Assembly: GCF_003990975.1 (NCBI RefSeq)
Contig: NZ_RZJR01000022.1
Span: 1-64,000 of the forward strand
DNA from: Cohnella sp. AR92
Lineage (GTDB): Bacteria > Bacillota > Bacilli > Paenibacillales > Paenibacillaceae
Reading direction: 5' to 3'
DNA: 64,000 nucleotides
The first letter of the stretch is position 1. Every line of letters starts with the position of its first letter. Made by a program: the position numbers and the translations under genes. The notes beneath the pieces are model-generated. The model ran no database searches, was not told the origin of the DNA, and saw only the letters and a program-made list of their open reading frames with translations. This document shows positions 43,280 to 51,376 of the stretch, piece by piece.

Positions 43280-43768
43280 ATGAAGCTCGGAGAGAATGAG
43301 GCGGCGCGCGAGCTGATGGCTCGCCTGATCGAGATGCTTCGGCTTGAAGCGGAGGAAGAAGCGGCTCTGCTCGGAGCTTGCGGCGAGAAGGGAACGCCTT
43401 GCGATCCCGTCTCCGAGGAGCCTCCCGAACGGGCTTCATCGCCCATGCCGGCGCTTGCCGACGGGCTGCCCTCGGAGTGGATCCGAATGATCAGCCGCGC
43501 TTTGTCCCGGTCCTGCCCCGGCGGCCAGGTGTCGATCCTGCTCGGCGGCCGGCAAGCAAACGGGCTGCACGCTCTCGTTATCGCGGAGCTGGAGAAGGAG
43601 TGGAAGGAGAGCGTTGCTCACGCTTCTGGAGAGAACGCTTCGGAAGCTGATCGCGCTTCGAGAATGCCGGAAGAGGAAGCGGGGGCGCCTGCGGGAGCGG
43701 GCTCCATCGAAGTAGATAGCGTAGCCGGGTTGGGAACGACGTTCACCATTCATCTTCCGGAGGAGTAA
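43280..43768 (+). CDS. Hypothetical protein with degenerate histidine-kinase ATPase-like domain
   Basis: 162 aa. The tail GSIEVDSVAGLGTTFTIHLP matches the last motif (G2 box) of HATPase_c domains, and RMISRALSRSCPGGQVSILLGG sits where the N-box region should be, but its Asn and the DxGxG G1 box are missing. The N-terminus (1-30) is a charged helix. The middle is Ala/Glu-rich. It cannot be an active kinase. It may be a decayed sensor kinase or a domesticated partner domain. AGGCAGGTGAG lies upstream of the ATG. Confidence 0.5.
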   Translation: MKLGENEAARELMARLIEMLRLEAEEEAALLGACGEKGTPCDPVSEEPPERASSPMPALADGLPSEWIRMISRALSRSCPGGQVSILLGGRQANGLHALVIAELEKEWKESVAHASGENASEADRASRMPEEEAGAPAGAGSIEVDSVAGLGTTFTIHLPEE

Positions 43769-43781
43769 TCGCAGTCCTTCC

Positions 43782-43900
43782 GTGACCGGAGGTGGAAGAG
43801 GGTAATCAGACTACGCACATTGGCGGAATTGAGTGACCGTAGGCGGAAGAAGGCATTCAGACTACGCACATTGGCGGGAATGCACAACGGCAGGCGGAAG
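43782..43900 (+). repeat. Two to three imperfect tandem repeats of about 50 bp
   Basis: GTGACCGGAGGTGGAAGAGG at 43782 and GTGACCGTAGGCGGAAGAAG at 43833 begin copies that share CAGACTACGCACATTGGCGG. A third, more diverged unit begins near 43882 (CACAACGGCAGGCGGAAGAG). They lie between the HATPase-like gene and the terminator upstream of cydA. Confidence 0.7.
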
Positions 43901-43917
43901 AGAGTAATCGGCAAGAA

Positions 43918-43957
43918 GACGCACAACGGCGATCGGCGCCGTAGGGCGTCTTTTTTT
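43918..43957 (+). terminator. Intrinsic terminator upstream of cydA
   Basis: GACGC/GCGTC outer stem with inner GGCG/CGCC, followed by seven T. It separates the cyd operon from upstream transcription. Confidence 0.88.
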
Positions 43958-43992
43958 GCATTCGCCATAATTTCCTTTTTTGCCACTTCGCG

Positions 43993-44036
43993 TGTGACGC
44001 GAATCACATTGGCCGCGACGGCTCTCCCTATATAAT
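43993..44036 (+). promoter_or_regulatory. Fnr/CRP-type box and -10 of the cyd promoter
   Basis: TGTGA-CGCGAA-TCACA at 43993-44008 is a perfect Fnr/CRP-type palindrome. TATAAT at 44031-44036 has no good -35 box. The centre of the palindrome (44000.5) is about 42 bp before the expected start of transcription, the class II activator position. Confidence 0.75.
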
Positions 44037-44063
44037 GATCGCGATAAGAGGGGAGGCCAAAAC

Positions 44064-45467
44064 GTGGGAGCAGTGGATTTGGCAAGATGGCAGTTCGGCA
44101 TTACAACGGTGTATCACTTCTTGTTCGTACCGTTATCGATAGGGCTTGCTTACCTGATCGCGTTCATGCAGACGCTGTACGTCGTCAAGAAGGACGATAA
44201 GTACAAGGCGATGGCCAAGTTCTGGGGCAAGCTGTTTCTGCTTAACTTCGCGGTCGGCGTCGTGACGGGAATCATGCAGGAGTTCCAGTTCGGGATGAAC
44301 TGGGCGGATTATTCCCGCTATGTCGGGGCCGTGTTCGGCGGGCCGCTGGCGGTGGAGGCGCTCGTCTCCTTCTTCCTGGAGTCGACCTTCCTGGGCATCT
44401 GGATATTCGGCTGGGATAAGCTGCCGAAGAAAGCGCACTTGGCGGCGATCTGGCTCGTCGCGATCGGAGCGACGCTGTCCGCCCTCTGGATTCTGAGCGC
44501 GAACTCGTTCATGCAGGAGCCGGTCGGCTTCGAGATCGTGAACGGGCGCGCGGAGATGACCGACTTCTTCGCGCTGCTGGGCAATCCTCAGCTGTGGTCG
44601 GAGTTCCCGCACGTCATCTTCGGAGCGCTGTCCACCGGCGCCCTGTTCGTGACCGGAGTGAGCGCCTATAAGCTTCTTCGCAAGAAGCAGACCGAGCAGT
44701 TCAAGGCGTCCTTCTCGATCGGGATTATTGTCGCGCTGGTCTCCAGTCTCATGACCGCGATGGCCGGGCACAGCCAGGCCCAGCACCTGATGGAATCCCA
44801 ACCGATGAAGATGGCCGCGGCCGAAGCGCTATGGGACACGACCGGGGAGCACGCGCCATGGACCGTAATTGCCGGGATCGACTCGGACGGGAAGAAAAAC
44901 ACCTTCTCTTGGGAGATTCCCTACGCGCTCAGCATTCTCTCGTACAACAAGCTGGAAGGCAGCGTGCCGGGAATCAACGAGTTGCAAGCGGAATACGAAG
45001 CGAAGTACGGAGAGGGCAATTACATCCCTCCGGTCAAAACGACCTTCTGGAGCTTCCGCATCATGGTGGGCACGGGAGTCTTGATGATTCTGCTAAGCAT
45101 TTTCGGTACCTACGCCGTTGCCCGCAATCGGCTCGAGAAGTTCCGCCGCTACCTCAAGTGGATGATTCCGGCGATCTCTCTGCCCTTCATCGCGAACAGC
45201 TCGGGCTGGATCATGACGGAGGTCGGACGGCAGCCGTGGATCGTGTTCGGCCTGCAGAGAACCGAAGACGGCGTGTCGCCGCTCGTCTCGAAGGGGATGG
45301 TGCTGACCTCGCTCATCGGGTTCACCGTCATCTACGGTTTGCTGTTAATCGCGCTCGTCTACCTCATGGTGCACTTCATCCGCAAGGATCCATTGGATTT
45401 GGACGGGGACGGAGAAGAGCACGGGCATGGGGCGCCGAAGGCGGAGCCGACGCTCGGAACTCTATAA
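44064..45467 (+). CDS. cydA: Cytochrome bd ubiquinol/menaquinol oxidase subunit I
   Basis: 467 aa membrane protein with about nine hydrophobic segments. It oxidises quinol and carries the three haems. The N-terminus LARWQFGITTVYHFLFVPLS includes the haem-ligand His at residue 18. A conserved block is GWIMTEVGRQPWIVFGLQRT near residues 378-398. The length and short Q loop fit the Firmicutes type. Start GTG 44064 has GGGGAGG upstream. It is the first gene of cydA-cydB-cydDC and follows an Fnr-type box, consistent with low-oxygen induction. Confidence 0.97.
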   Translation: MGAVDLARWQFGITTVYHFLFVPLSIGLAYLIAFMQTLYVVKKDDKYKAMAKFWGKLFLLNFAVGVVTGIMQEFQFGMNWADYSRYVGAVFGGPLAVEALVSFFLESTFLGIWIFGWDKLPKKAHLAAIWLVAIGATLSALWILSANSFMQEPVGFEIVNGRAEMTDFFALLGNPQLWSEFPHVIFGALSTGALFVTGVSAYKLLRKKQTEQFKASFSIGIIVALVSSLMTAMAGHSQAQHLMESQPMKMAAAEALWDTTGEHAPWTVIAGIDSDGKKNTFSWEIPYALSILSYNKLEGSVPGINELQAEYEAKYGEGNYIPPVKTTFWSFRIMVGTGVLMILLSIFGTYAVARNRLEKFRRYLKWMIPAISLPFIANSSGWIMTEVGRQPWIVFGLQRTEDGVSPLVSKGMVLTSLIGFTVIYGLLLIALVYLMVHFIRKDPLDLDGDGEEHGHGAPKAEPTLGTL

Positions 45468-45486
45468 TGGGAGGCGAAACAATCGA

Positions 45487-46497
45487 ATGCTAGAGACGCT
45501 ATGGTTTATCTTGGTATGCGTTCTGTTCGTCGGCTTCTTCTTCCTGGAAGGCTTCGACTTCGGGGTCGGGATGCTGACGCCGATTCTGGGCAAGACGGAC
45601 AGGGAGCGGCGCGTTCTGATCAACACGATCGGACCGGTCTGGGACGGCAACGAGGTGTGGCTGATCACGGCTGGCGGCGCGATCTTCGCGGCGTTCCCCG
45701 GCTGGTACGCGACGCTGTTCAGCGGCTTTTACATGGCGCTTTTCCTCATGTTGATCGCGCTGATCGGACGGGGAGTCGCTTTCGAATTCCGCAGCAAGCT
45801 GGAGAGCGCACGCTGGCGGAAAATGTGGGACATCGTGATTTTCGTCGGAAGCCTTCTGCCTCCGCTGCTGTGGGGCGTCGCGCTGGCGAACCTTATGCGC
45901 GGCGTTCCGATCGACGAGAGCACGAATTACGTCGGGACCTTCTGGGACCTGATCTCGGTGTACTCGGTCGCGGCGGGAGCAAGCATCGTGCTGCTATTCC
46001 TGCTGCATGGAGCGCTGTTCCTATCCCTTAAGACGGAAGGAGAGATCAAGGAGCGAGCCCGCAAGTTCGCGAACCGGATCGGAGCTTGGACGAGCGCCGT
46101 CCTGCTGCTGTTCGTCGTGCTCAGCTACTTCGAGACCGACATGTTCACCCGCAATGGCATCATGCCGGGGATGGTTCCGACGCTGGCGGGCTGCGCGCTT
46201 ATCTCGGTGCCGTTCTTCCTCAAGGCGGGCCGCGACGGCTGGGCGTTCCTCATGACGGGGGCGACGATCGCCTTGTCGACGATTACCGTGTTCATGGCGC
46301 TTTTCCCGCGGGTGATGATCTCCTCCTTGAATCCGGATTGGTCGCTCACGATCCACAACGCGTCTTCCAACGAATACACGCTGAAGGTCATGACGTTCGT
46401 CGCGCTCGGCACGGTTCCGCTCGTGATCGCATACCAGGCGTGGACGTATTGGGTGTTCCGCAAGCGGATCAGCGTTCGGGATCACCTGGATTATTAA
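45487..46497 (+). CDS. cydB: Cytochrome bd oxidase subunit II
   Basis: 336 aa with about eight membrane segments. Typical marks are FFFLEGFDFGVGMLTPILGK near residues 17-36 and INTIGPVWDGNEVWLITAGG near 45-64. It is the structural partner of CydA. ATG 45487 is chosen because GGGAGG lies 11 nt upstream and the longer frame starts inside cydA. One base separates its stop from the cydDC ATG, so translation is coupled. Confidence 0.97.
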   Translation: MLETLWFILVCVLFVGFFFLEGFDFGVGMLTPILGKTDRERRVLINTIGPVWDGNEVWLITAGGAIFAAFPGWYATLFSGFYMALFLMLIALIGRGVAFEFRSKLESARWRKMWDIVIFVGSLLPPLLWGVALANLMRGVPIDESTNYVGTFWDLISVYSVAAGASIVLLFLLHGALFLSLKTEGEIKERARKFANRIGAWTSAVLLLFVVLSYFETDMFTRNGIMPGMVPTLAGCALISVPFFLKAGRDGWAFLMTGATIALSTITVFMALFPRVMISSLNPDWSLTIHNASSNEYTLKVMTFVALGTVPLVIAYQAWTYWVFRKRISVRDHLDY

Positions 46498-46498
46498 G

Positions 46499-49400
46499 AT
46501 GGTCAAGGGACTGTTCTATCGGGTAAAAGGAGTGCGTCGTCTGTTCGCGGTCAGCGTGCTGCTGGGCATGGCTAGCGGAATTGCGCTCATTCTGGAGTGC
46601 GTCTCGATCGCCGATATCGCAAACAGGGCTTTTCTCAAGGGGGAGGCGCTCGCCGAGCTGCTTCCCGCCTTCGCTCTGCTGGCGGTCTGGATCGTGCTTA
46701 GGGCCGTTCTGCAGTCGGCGGGAGAGTATGTTTCCTCGCGCATGGCTCTCGGCATCAAGACCGATCTGCGCGGCCGCCTGCTCCGCAAACTGGCGGAGCT
46801 CGGCCCTGCGGGAAGCAAGGAAGAGAGCAGCGGAGAGCTGGTCGGAACGGTCTACGAGGGAGTCGAGCAATTGGAGTCCTACCTCTCCCGATACCTTCCC
46901 CAGATGGCGCTCTCGATGTTCATTCCGGCGGCCGTCTTCTGCGTCGTGGCCGGATTGGACGGCTTGTCCGCCGTCGTGCTGGCGGTGACGATGCCGCTGC
47001 TCGTGCTGTTCATGATCCTGGTGGGCGTTAAGGCGAAGGCCAAAGCCGAGAAGCAGTTCCGGGTGCTCGGACGGCTCGGGGGCCACTTCCTCGATATCGT
47101 TCGCGGCTTGCCGACGCTTCGGTTGTTCAACCGAAGCAAGGCGCAGATCGAGATTCTCTCGCGCATCAGCGAGGATTATCGCAAGCAAACGATGGGGACG
47201 CTCCGGCTGGCGTTCCTGTCGGCGTTCGTCATGGAGCTGTTCGCTACGCTCAGCACGGCTATCGTCGCCGTTTTCCTCGGGCTTCGGCTGATCGATGGAG
47301 GAATCGGCTTCGAGCATGCGTTCCTTGTCCTTCTGCTCACTCCGGAATTCTATCAGCCGGTGAGAGCGCTGGGAACGCAGTTCCATTCGAGCGCGAACGG
47401 CGTGTCGGCGGCGAAGCGCATTCTGGCGCTGCTGGACAAAGAGCCCCTGGGCTGGACGGAGCGGGAAGAAGGCAAGGAGCTGGCGGCGAGTCCGGCGGGA
47501 TACCGGATCGAGTTCCGGAACGTTAGCGTTCGTTATCCGGGGGCGGAACGCGATGCCCTGTCGGAGGTCAGCTTCGCCGTTGAGCCGGGAGAACGGCTGA
47601 TCATCGCGGGGCCGACGGGCTCGGGCAAAAGCACGGTGCTGGACCTGATCCAGGGTTATATCCGGCCAACGAGCGGCGTCATTCTCATCGACGGAACGGA
47701 TCTGGCGGAGCTGTCGATCGGCTGGTGGCGCAGCCAGCTGTCCGCCGTAGGGCAGAACCCGAGGCTGTTCGCGGGAACGGTGCGCGACAACATCGCGCTC
47801 GGCAGCCCGGACGCCGACGAAGACGAGCTCGCCTCGGCGATTCGCGCGGCGGGAGCAGGGTTCGTCGGCTCGCTCCCACAGGGGATCGATACGCCGCTGG
47901 GCGAATCGGTCCGCTTGTCCGGCGGGCAGGCGCAGCGCGTCGCCCTGGCTCGGGCGTTCTTGGGGCGCCAGCCGATGCTGCTCCTCGACGAGCCGACGAA
48001 CGGGCTTGACCTGGAGTCGGAGGCGCGCCTTCTACGGAAGCTCGACGAACGGCTCGAAGGCCGGATGGCCATCGCCGTTGCCCACCGCTTGCAGATGGCG
48101 GAGCAGGCGGACCGCGTGCTCGTCATCTCCGGCGGGCGGGCGGTCGAATTCGGGCGGCCGGAGGAGCTGGAACGCGCCGGCGGCTTGTACGCCGACATGC
48201 GCCGGGCCGTGAGAGCGGGAAGCGGGGAAACCTCCGAGAAGGAAGCCGCCGCTGCGAGGAAGGCTTGGGGAGCAGAGCCGACGCCGGAGGTTTGCGAGGC
48301 GAAGGGAGCTCCGGCTCCAGCCGCTTTCGGCGCGGAGTCGGCCGTTCTCGCTTCAGCTCCCGCTCCCGCCTCGGTCTCCGCAGCTTCGTTCGATACCTTG
48401 AAGCATGTGCTGCAGTTCGTTAAGCCTTACAAGTGGCGAGTCGCTTTCGCCGCGCTCCTTGGGTTCCTGACGATCGCCGCCAATATCGGACTCATGGGCA
48501 CATCCGGCTACTTGATCGCCAAGGCGGCGCTTCGTCCCGAGACGGTGCTGCTGCTGTGGGTCCCGATTGTCGGGGTTCGCTTCTTCGGCATCTCGCGGGG
48601 CGTGATGCGCTATGTCGAACGCCTGGTCTCCCACGATCTGACCTTCCGCATTCTCCATCGCATCCGGGTATGGCTGTACGAGCGCCTTGAACCGAAGGGA
48701 GAAGGGCTGCTGGAGCGAAGAAGAAGCGGAGACGTGCTCGGAGCGATGGTGTCCGACATCGAACAGCTGCAGAACTTATATCTGAAGGTGCTGGCTCCGC
48801 CGCTCATTGCCGTCCTGACGGGAGCTCTCGGCTTCGTCGTCATGGCGGCGCACGACCTGCGCCTCGCTCTGCTTCTGCTCGGCATGATGCTCCTCGCCGG
48901 GATCGGCATCCCTTGGCTGGGTTCCCTTCGCGGCAAGAAGCACGGAGCTGCGCTGGTGAAGGCGAGAGCCAGTCTCTATGCCGACTCCGCGGAGCTGCTT
49001 CAAGGGTTAAGAGAGCTGGCCGTATTCGGGCGCACGGGGGAACGGCTTGCCAAGCTGGAAGAGATGCAAGGCCGGCTGGCTAAGCTTCAGAGAGAACATC
49101 TGAGGATCAGCTCCTACACGGGAGGAAGCATGCTGGCAGCCGCGCATCTCGCGATGGCGCTAGTGCTCTTCGTCTCGACGTATCTAGCCGGAGAGGGCCG
49201 GATCGATCCGGTGGCGATCCCGGCGCTGGCGATGATGGCGCTCGCTTGCTTCGAGGCGATCACTCCGCTTCCGGCAGCCTTCCAGCAGCTTGGCGAGACG
49301 CTTGCCTCGGCGGAGCGGTTGTTCCAGCTGGCGGATCAAGAAGCAGGTCGCTCTTCGGCTGGGAAGCCTGTTTCTGATCGAATGCCGGAGCAGCGTATCC

Positions 49401-50203
49401 AGACGGACGCCGCTGCTCCTGTCGTCGGCCAAGCGTGGGAGGCTCGGATCGAGGGCCTGCGCTTCCGCTATAGCGAAGGCGAACCCGAAGCGCTCCGCGG
49501 CCTGACGCTGTCGCTGCGCCAAGGCAAGCGAATCGCCGTCGTCGGCGAGAGCGGCTCCGGCAAGAGCACGCTTCTCCGGCTGCTGCTCGGAGAACGCCCT
49601 TACGAGACGGGGTCCATTCGGCTGAACGGCAAGGAGCTTAGGGGAATGTCCGAGGAAGAAATCCATGCTTCGTTCGCGGTCGTCTCGCAGAACGTTCAGC
49701 TGTTCAACGCCGCCGCGGCCGCCAACATCAAGCTGGGACGTCCCGAAGCGACGGAAGGCGAGGTGCGCGAGGCTGCCCGATTGGCCCTGCTCGAAGAGAC
49801 GCTGGATCGCTTGCCGGACGGCTTCGACACCGTCATCGGCGAATGGGGCTCGCGCCTGTCCGGAGGAGAACGGCAGCGGCTTGCCCTGGCTCGGGCGCTG
49901 ATCCTCCGGACGCCGGCCATTCTGTTCGACGAGCCGGCGACGGGGCTCGATCCGCTGACCGAGCGCGCGTTCCTCCGCAACCTGGACGGCGTCCTCGCGG
50001 ACAAAGCGATGCTCTGGGTCACCCATCGCCTGACCGGCCTCGACCGCATGGACGAGATCGTCGTGCTGCGCGAGGGCTCGATCGTCGAGAGGGGCAGCCA
50101 TCACGAGCTGCTTCGCCGGAAGGGCTACTACTATCGCCTCTGGCAGCTGGAATGCGAGCAGAATTGGCTGGAAGCCCTGCAGCATCACGGCGCGGGGGCT
50201 TGA
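46499..50203 (+). CDS. cydDC: Fused CydD-CydC heterodimeric ABC exporter
   Basis: 1234 aa, twice the usual length: membrane domain 1 (about 10-310), ATPase 1 (Walker A GPTGSGKST near 371; signature [15 protein letters not shown] near 474; LLLDEPTNGLD near 494), an Ala/Pro/Glu linker (about 575-640), membrane domain 2 (about 650-940) and ATPase 2 (Walker A GESGSGKST near 1016; LSGGERQRLALARAL near 1120; DEPATGLD near 1145). CydDC exports thiols/is needed for haem assembly of cytochrome bd. In E. coli and B. subtilis the two halves are separate genes; a fusion is known in actinobacteria. Confidence 0.95.
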   Translation: MVKGLFYRVKGVRRLFAVSVLLGMASGIALILECVSIADIANRAFLKGEALAELLPAFALLAVWIVLRAVLQSAGEYVSSRMALGIKTDLRGRLLRKLAELGPAGSKEESSGELVGTVYEGVEQLESYLSRYLPQMALSMFIPAAVFCVVAGLDGLSAVVLAVTMPLLVLFMILVGVKAKAKAEKQFRVLGRLGGHFLDIVRGLPTLRLFNRSKAQIEILSRISEDYRKQTMGTLRLAFLSAFVMELFATLSTAIVAVFLGLRLIDGGIGFEHAFLVLLLTPEFYQPVRALGTQFHSSANGVSAAKRILALLDKEPLGWTEREEGKELAASPAGYRIEFRNVSVRYPGAERDALSEVSFAVEPGERLIIAGPTGSGKSTVLDLIQGYIRPTSGVILIDGTDLAELSIGWWRSQLSAVGQNPRLFAGTVRDNIALGSPDADEDELASAIRAAGAGFVGSLPQGIDTPLGESVRLSGGQAQRVALARAFLGRQPMLLLDEPTNGLDLESEARLLRKLDERLEGRMAIAVAHRLQMAEQADRVLVISGGRAVEFGRPEELERAGGLYADMRRAVRAGSGETSEKEAAAARKAWGAEPTPEVCEAKGAPAPAAFGAESAVLASAPAPASVSAASFDTLKHVLQFVKPYKWRVAFAALLGFLTIAANIGLMGTSGYLIAKAALRPETVLLLWVPIVGVRFFGISRGVMRYVERLVSHDLTFRILHRIRVWLYERLEPKGEGLLERRRSGDVLGAMVSDIEQLQNLYLKVLAPPLIAVLTGALGFVVMAAHDLRLALLLLGMMLLAGIGIPWLGSLRGKKHGAALVKARASLYADSAELLQGLRELAVFGRTGERLAKLEEMQGRLAKLQREHLRISSYTGGSMLAAAHLAMALVLFVSTYLAGEGRIDPVAIPALAMMALACFEAITPLPAAFQQLGETLASAERLFQLADQEAGRSSAGKPVSDRMPEQRIQTDAAAPVVGQAWEARIEGLRFRYSEGEPEALRGLTLSLRQGKRIAVVGESGSGKSTLLRLLLGERPYETGSIRLNGKELRGMSEEEIHASFAVVSQNVQLFNAAAAANIKLGRPEATEGEVREAARLALLEETLDRLPDGFDTVIGEWGSRLSGGERQRLALARALILRTPAILFDEPATGLDPLTERAFLRNLDGVLADKAMLWVTHRLTGLDRMDEIVVLREGSIVERGSHHELLRRKGYYYRLWQLECEQNWLEALQHHGAGA

Positions 50204-50215
50204 GCGATAACAATA

Positions 50216-50266
50216 AAGAGGAGTTGTTCCGGACGGTCTTTTCGACCGAGGGAACAACTCCTCTTT
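50216..50266 (+). terminator. Intrinsic terminator of the cyd operon
   Basis: AAGAGGAGTTGTTCC pairs with GGAACAACTCCTCTT (15 bp, perfect) with an inner GGTC/GACC stem and a T-rich tail. Confidence 0.95.
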
Positions 50267-50288
50267 TCGATCTCCTATGAAAATAGGA

Positions 50289-50361
50289 GCGTCCTATCCT
50301 TAACTCAAGTCCTCATTGCGAATACGCGTCCTATCCTCAACTCAAGTCCTCATTGCGAATA
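50289..50361 (+). repeat. 37 bp-period tandem duplication at the edge of copy B
   Basis: GCGTCCTATCCT-T/C-AACTCAAGTCC... occurs at 50289-50324 and again at 50326-50361 with one difference. Each unit ends in TGCGAATA, the left-boundary sequence of the palindromic-array element that follows. Confidence 0.85.
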
Positions 50362-50546
50362 TATGCGATTTTTCGAGTATAATTGGCGCAAAATAACGAA
50401 AAATCAAAGATTGTATTCGAAAAATCATATACAAATGGTCCGCCTCCCCCAAAACCCCACAGTTATATATGAAATTTCATATACAATGACCATAATTAAC
50501 TAATTTAAGCGAAATGTATTCGAAAATTCGAATACAATCGCTAACC
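50354..50546. repeat. Palindromic-array intergenic element, copy B
   Basis: 193 bp. Motifs at 50362-50383, 50410-50431, 50463-50486 and 50515-50536 match copy A (23284-23475) in sequence and order; motif 4 is identical (TGTATTCGAA-AA-TTCGAATACA). Spacer lengths are 26, 31 and 28 nt, versus 25, 31 and 28 in copy A, but spacer sequences differ. It lies between the cydDC terminator and a minus-strand gene. Confidence 0.85.
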
Positions 50547-50571
50547 CGATCTCGGCAAGACAGGGCTGCCC

Positions 50572-51174
50572 TTACACCCTTTCCCCTTTTCCCCGCAGCA
50601 TGCCCCTCTTGCCCCGCTGCACCCCGCTGCCCCGTCTCTTAAGAGCCGTAGAGAACTGAATAGAAGTACGGCTGATCGAATTCCGAAGGACATCGCGGAA
50701 CACGAAGGCCGCTACGTTGTTGTAGTTGAGGTAGAAGTCCGACAGGTCGTCGTTGGGGAATTGAACGATGCGAAGCTTGAATACGGGATAAACGTAAATC
50801 TTAGCGAAGATCGCCTTCGTCGAAACGAAGCAGAAGAGCTTGTTGGAGCGGAAGGCGGTACGATAAAGCTTCGCGATCTGCAAGGGCGTCAGGCTTCCGG
50901 CGATGGGGCTTACGGATTGTCCGTCCGATGTCCTCACGCGAACGCGGATGCGGAGATTGTCGAGGGTCTTGTTCAGGACGAGGAGCGTAGCCAAAGCTTT
51001 TGCTTTCCGCAGTCCCTTGACGGTCAGAGTGACGGAGAATTCGCTTCCGGAGACTTGCCTCAGGGGACCAACCGAGACGAGCGGGTCGACGCCGACGGAA
51101 TGCTTGATCTCGTTAAAGTAAGTAATTTCCGGCGGAGCCAGGGATACCCGAACTTCCTTGCGCGCGGAAGGCAT
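50572..51174 (-). CDS. Hypothetical protein
   Basis: 200 aa from ATG 51174, with GAGAGGTG 9 nt upstream. No signal peptide or membrane helix. The chain is mostly predicted beta strand in the first 110 residues (FSVTLTVKGLRKAKALATLL; RIRVRVRTSDGQSVSP) and ends in a very basic tail (KRRGSGVQRGKRGMLRGKGE) that could bind nucleic acid. I do not recognise a family. The final 60 bp run through low-complexity CCCCTTTTCCCC-type sequence, and the palindromic element copy B lies just beyond its stop. Confidence 0.55.
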   Translation of the reverse strand: MPSARKEVRVSLAPPEITYFNEIKHSVGVDPLVSVGPLRQVSGSEFSVTLTVKGLRKAKALATLLVLNKTLDNLRIRVRVRTSDGQSVSPIAGSLTPLQIAKLYRTAFRSNKLFCFVSTKAIFAKIYVYPVFKLRIVQFPNDDLSDFYLNYNNVAAFVFRDVLRNSISRTSIQFSTALKRRGSGVQRGKRGMLRGKGERV

Positions 51175-51283
51175 AGAAGGCGACACCTCTCTTTTCTAAC
51201 CAATCTATGTAGAAGCAGACGAGCGGGATTGTACTTTCGGCCCAAGGCGTATCGAGTTGGCGCGGGTCCGTTCAAGGACGCGG

Positions 51284-51343
51284 TTGACAATAACAGGAGT
51301 CCTTCCGATAATAGGAGAGCATTCATTCGCCTTTTTGGCGAAT
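51284..51343 (+). promoter_or_regulatory. Promoter and leader hairpin of the MFS gene
   Basis: TTGACA at 51284-51289, 17 bp spacer, GATAAT at 51307-51312. The short leader then holds ATTCGCC-TTTTT-GGCGAAT (51325-51343), a 7 bp hairpin 15-20 nt before the weak ribosome binding site. Confidence 0.65.
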
Positions 51344-51376
51344 ATCCCTAATAGTGAAACGAGGCTTCCCAACCTT

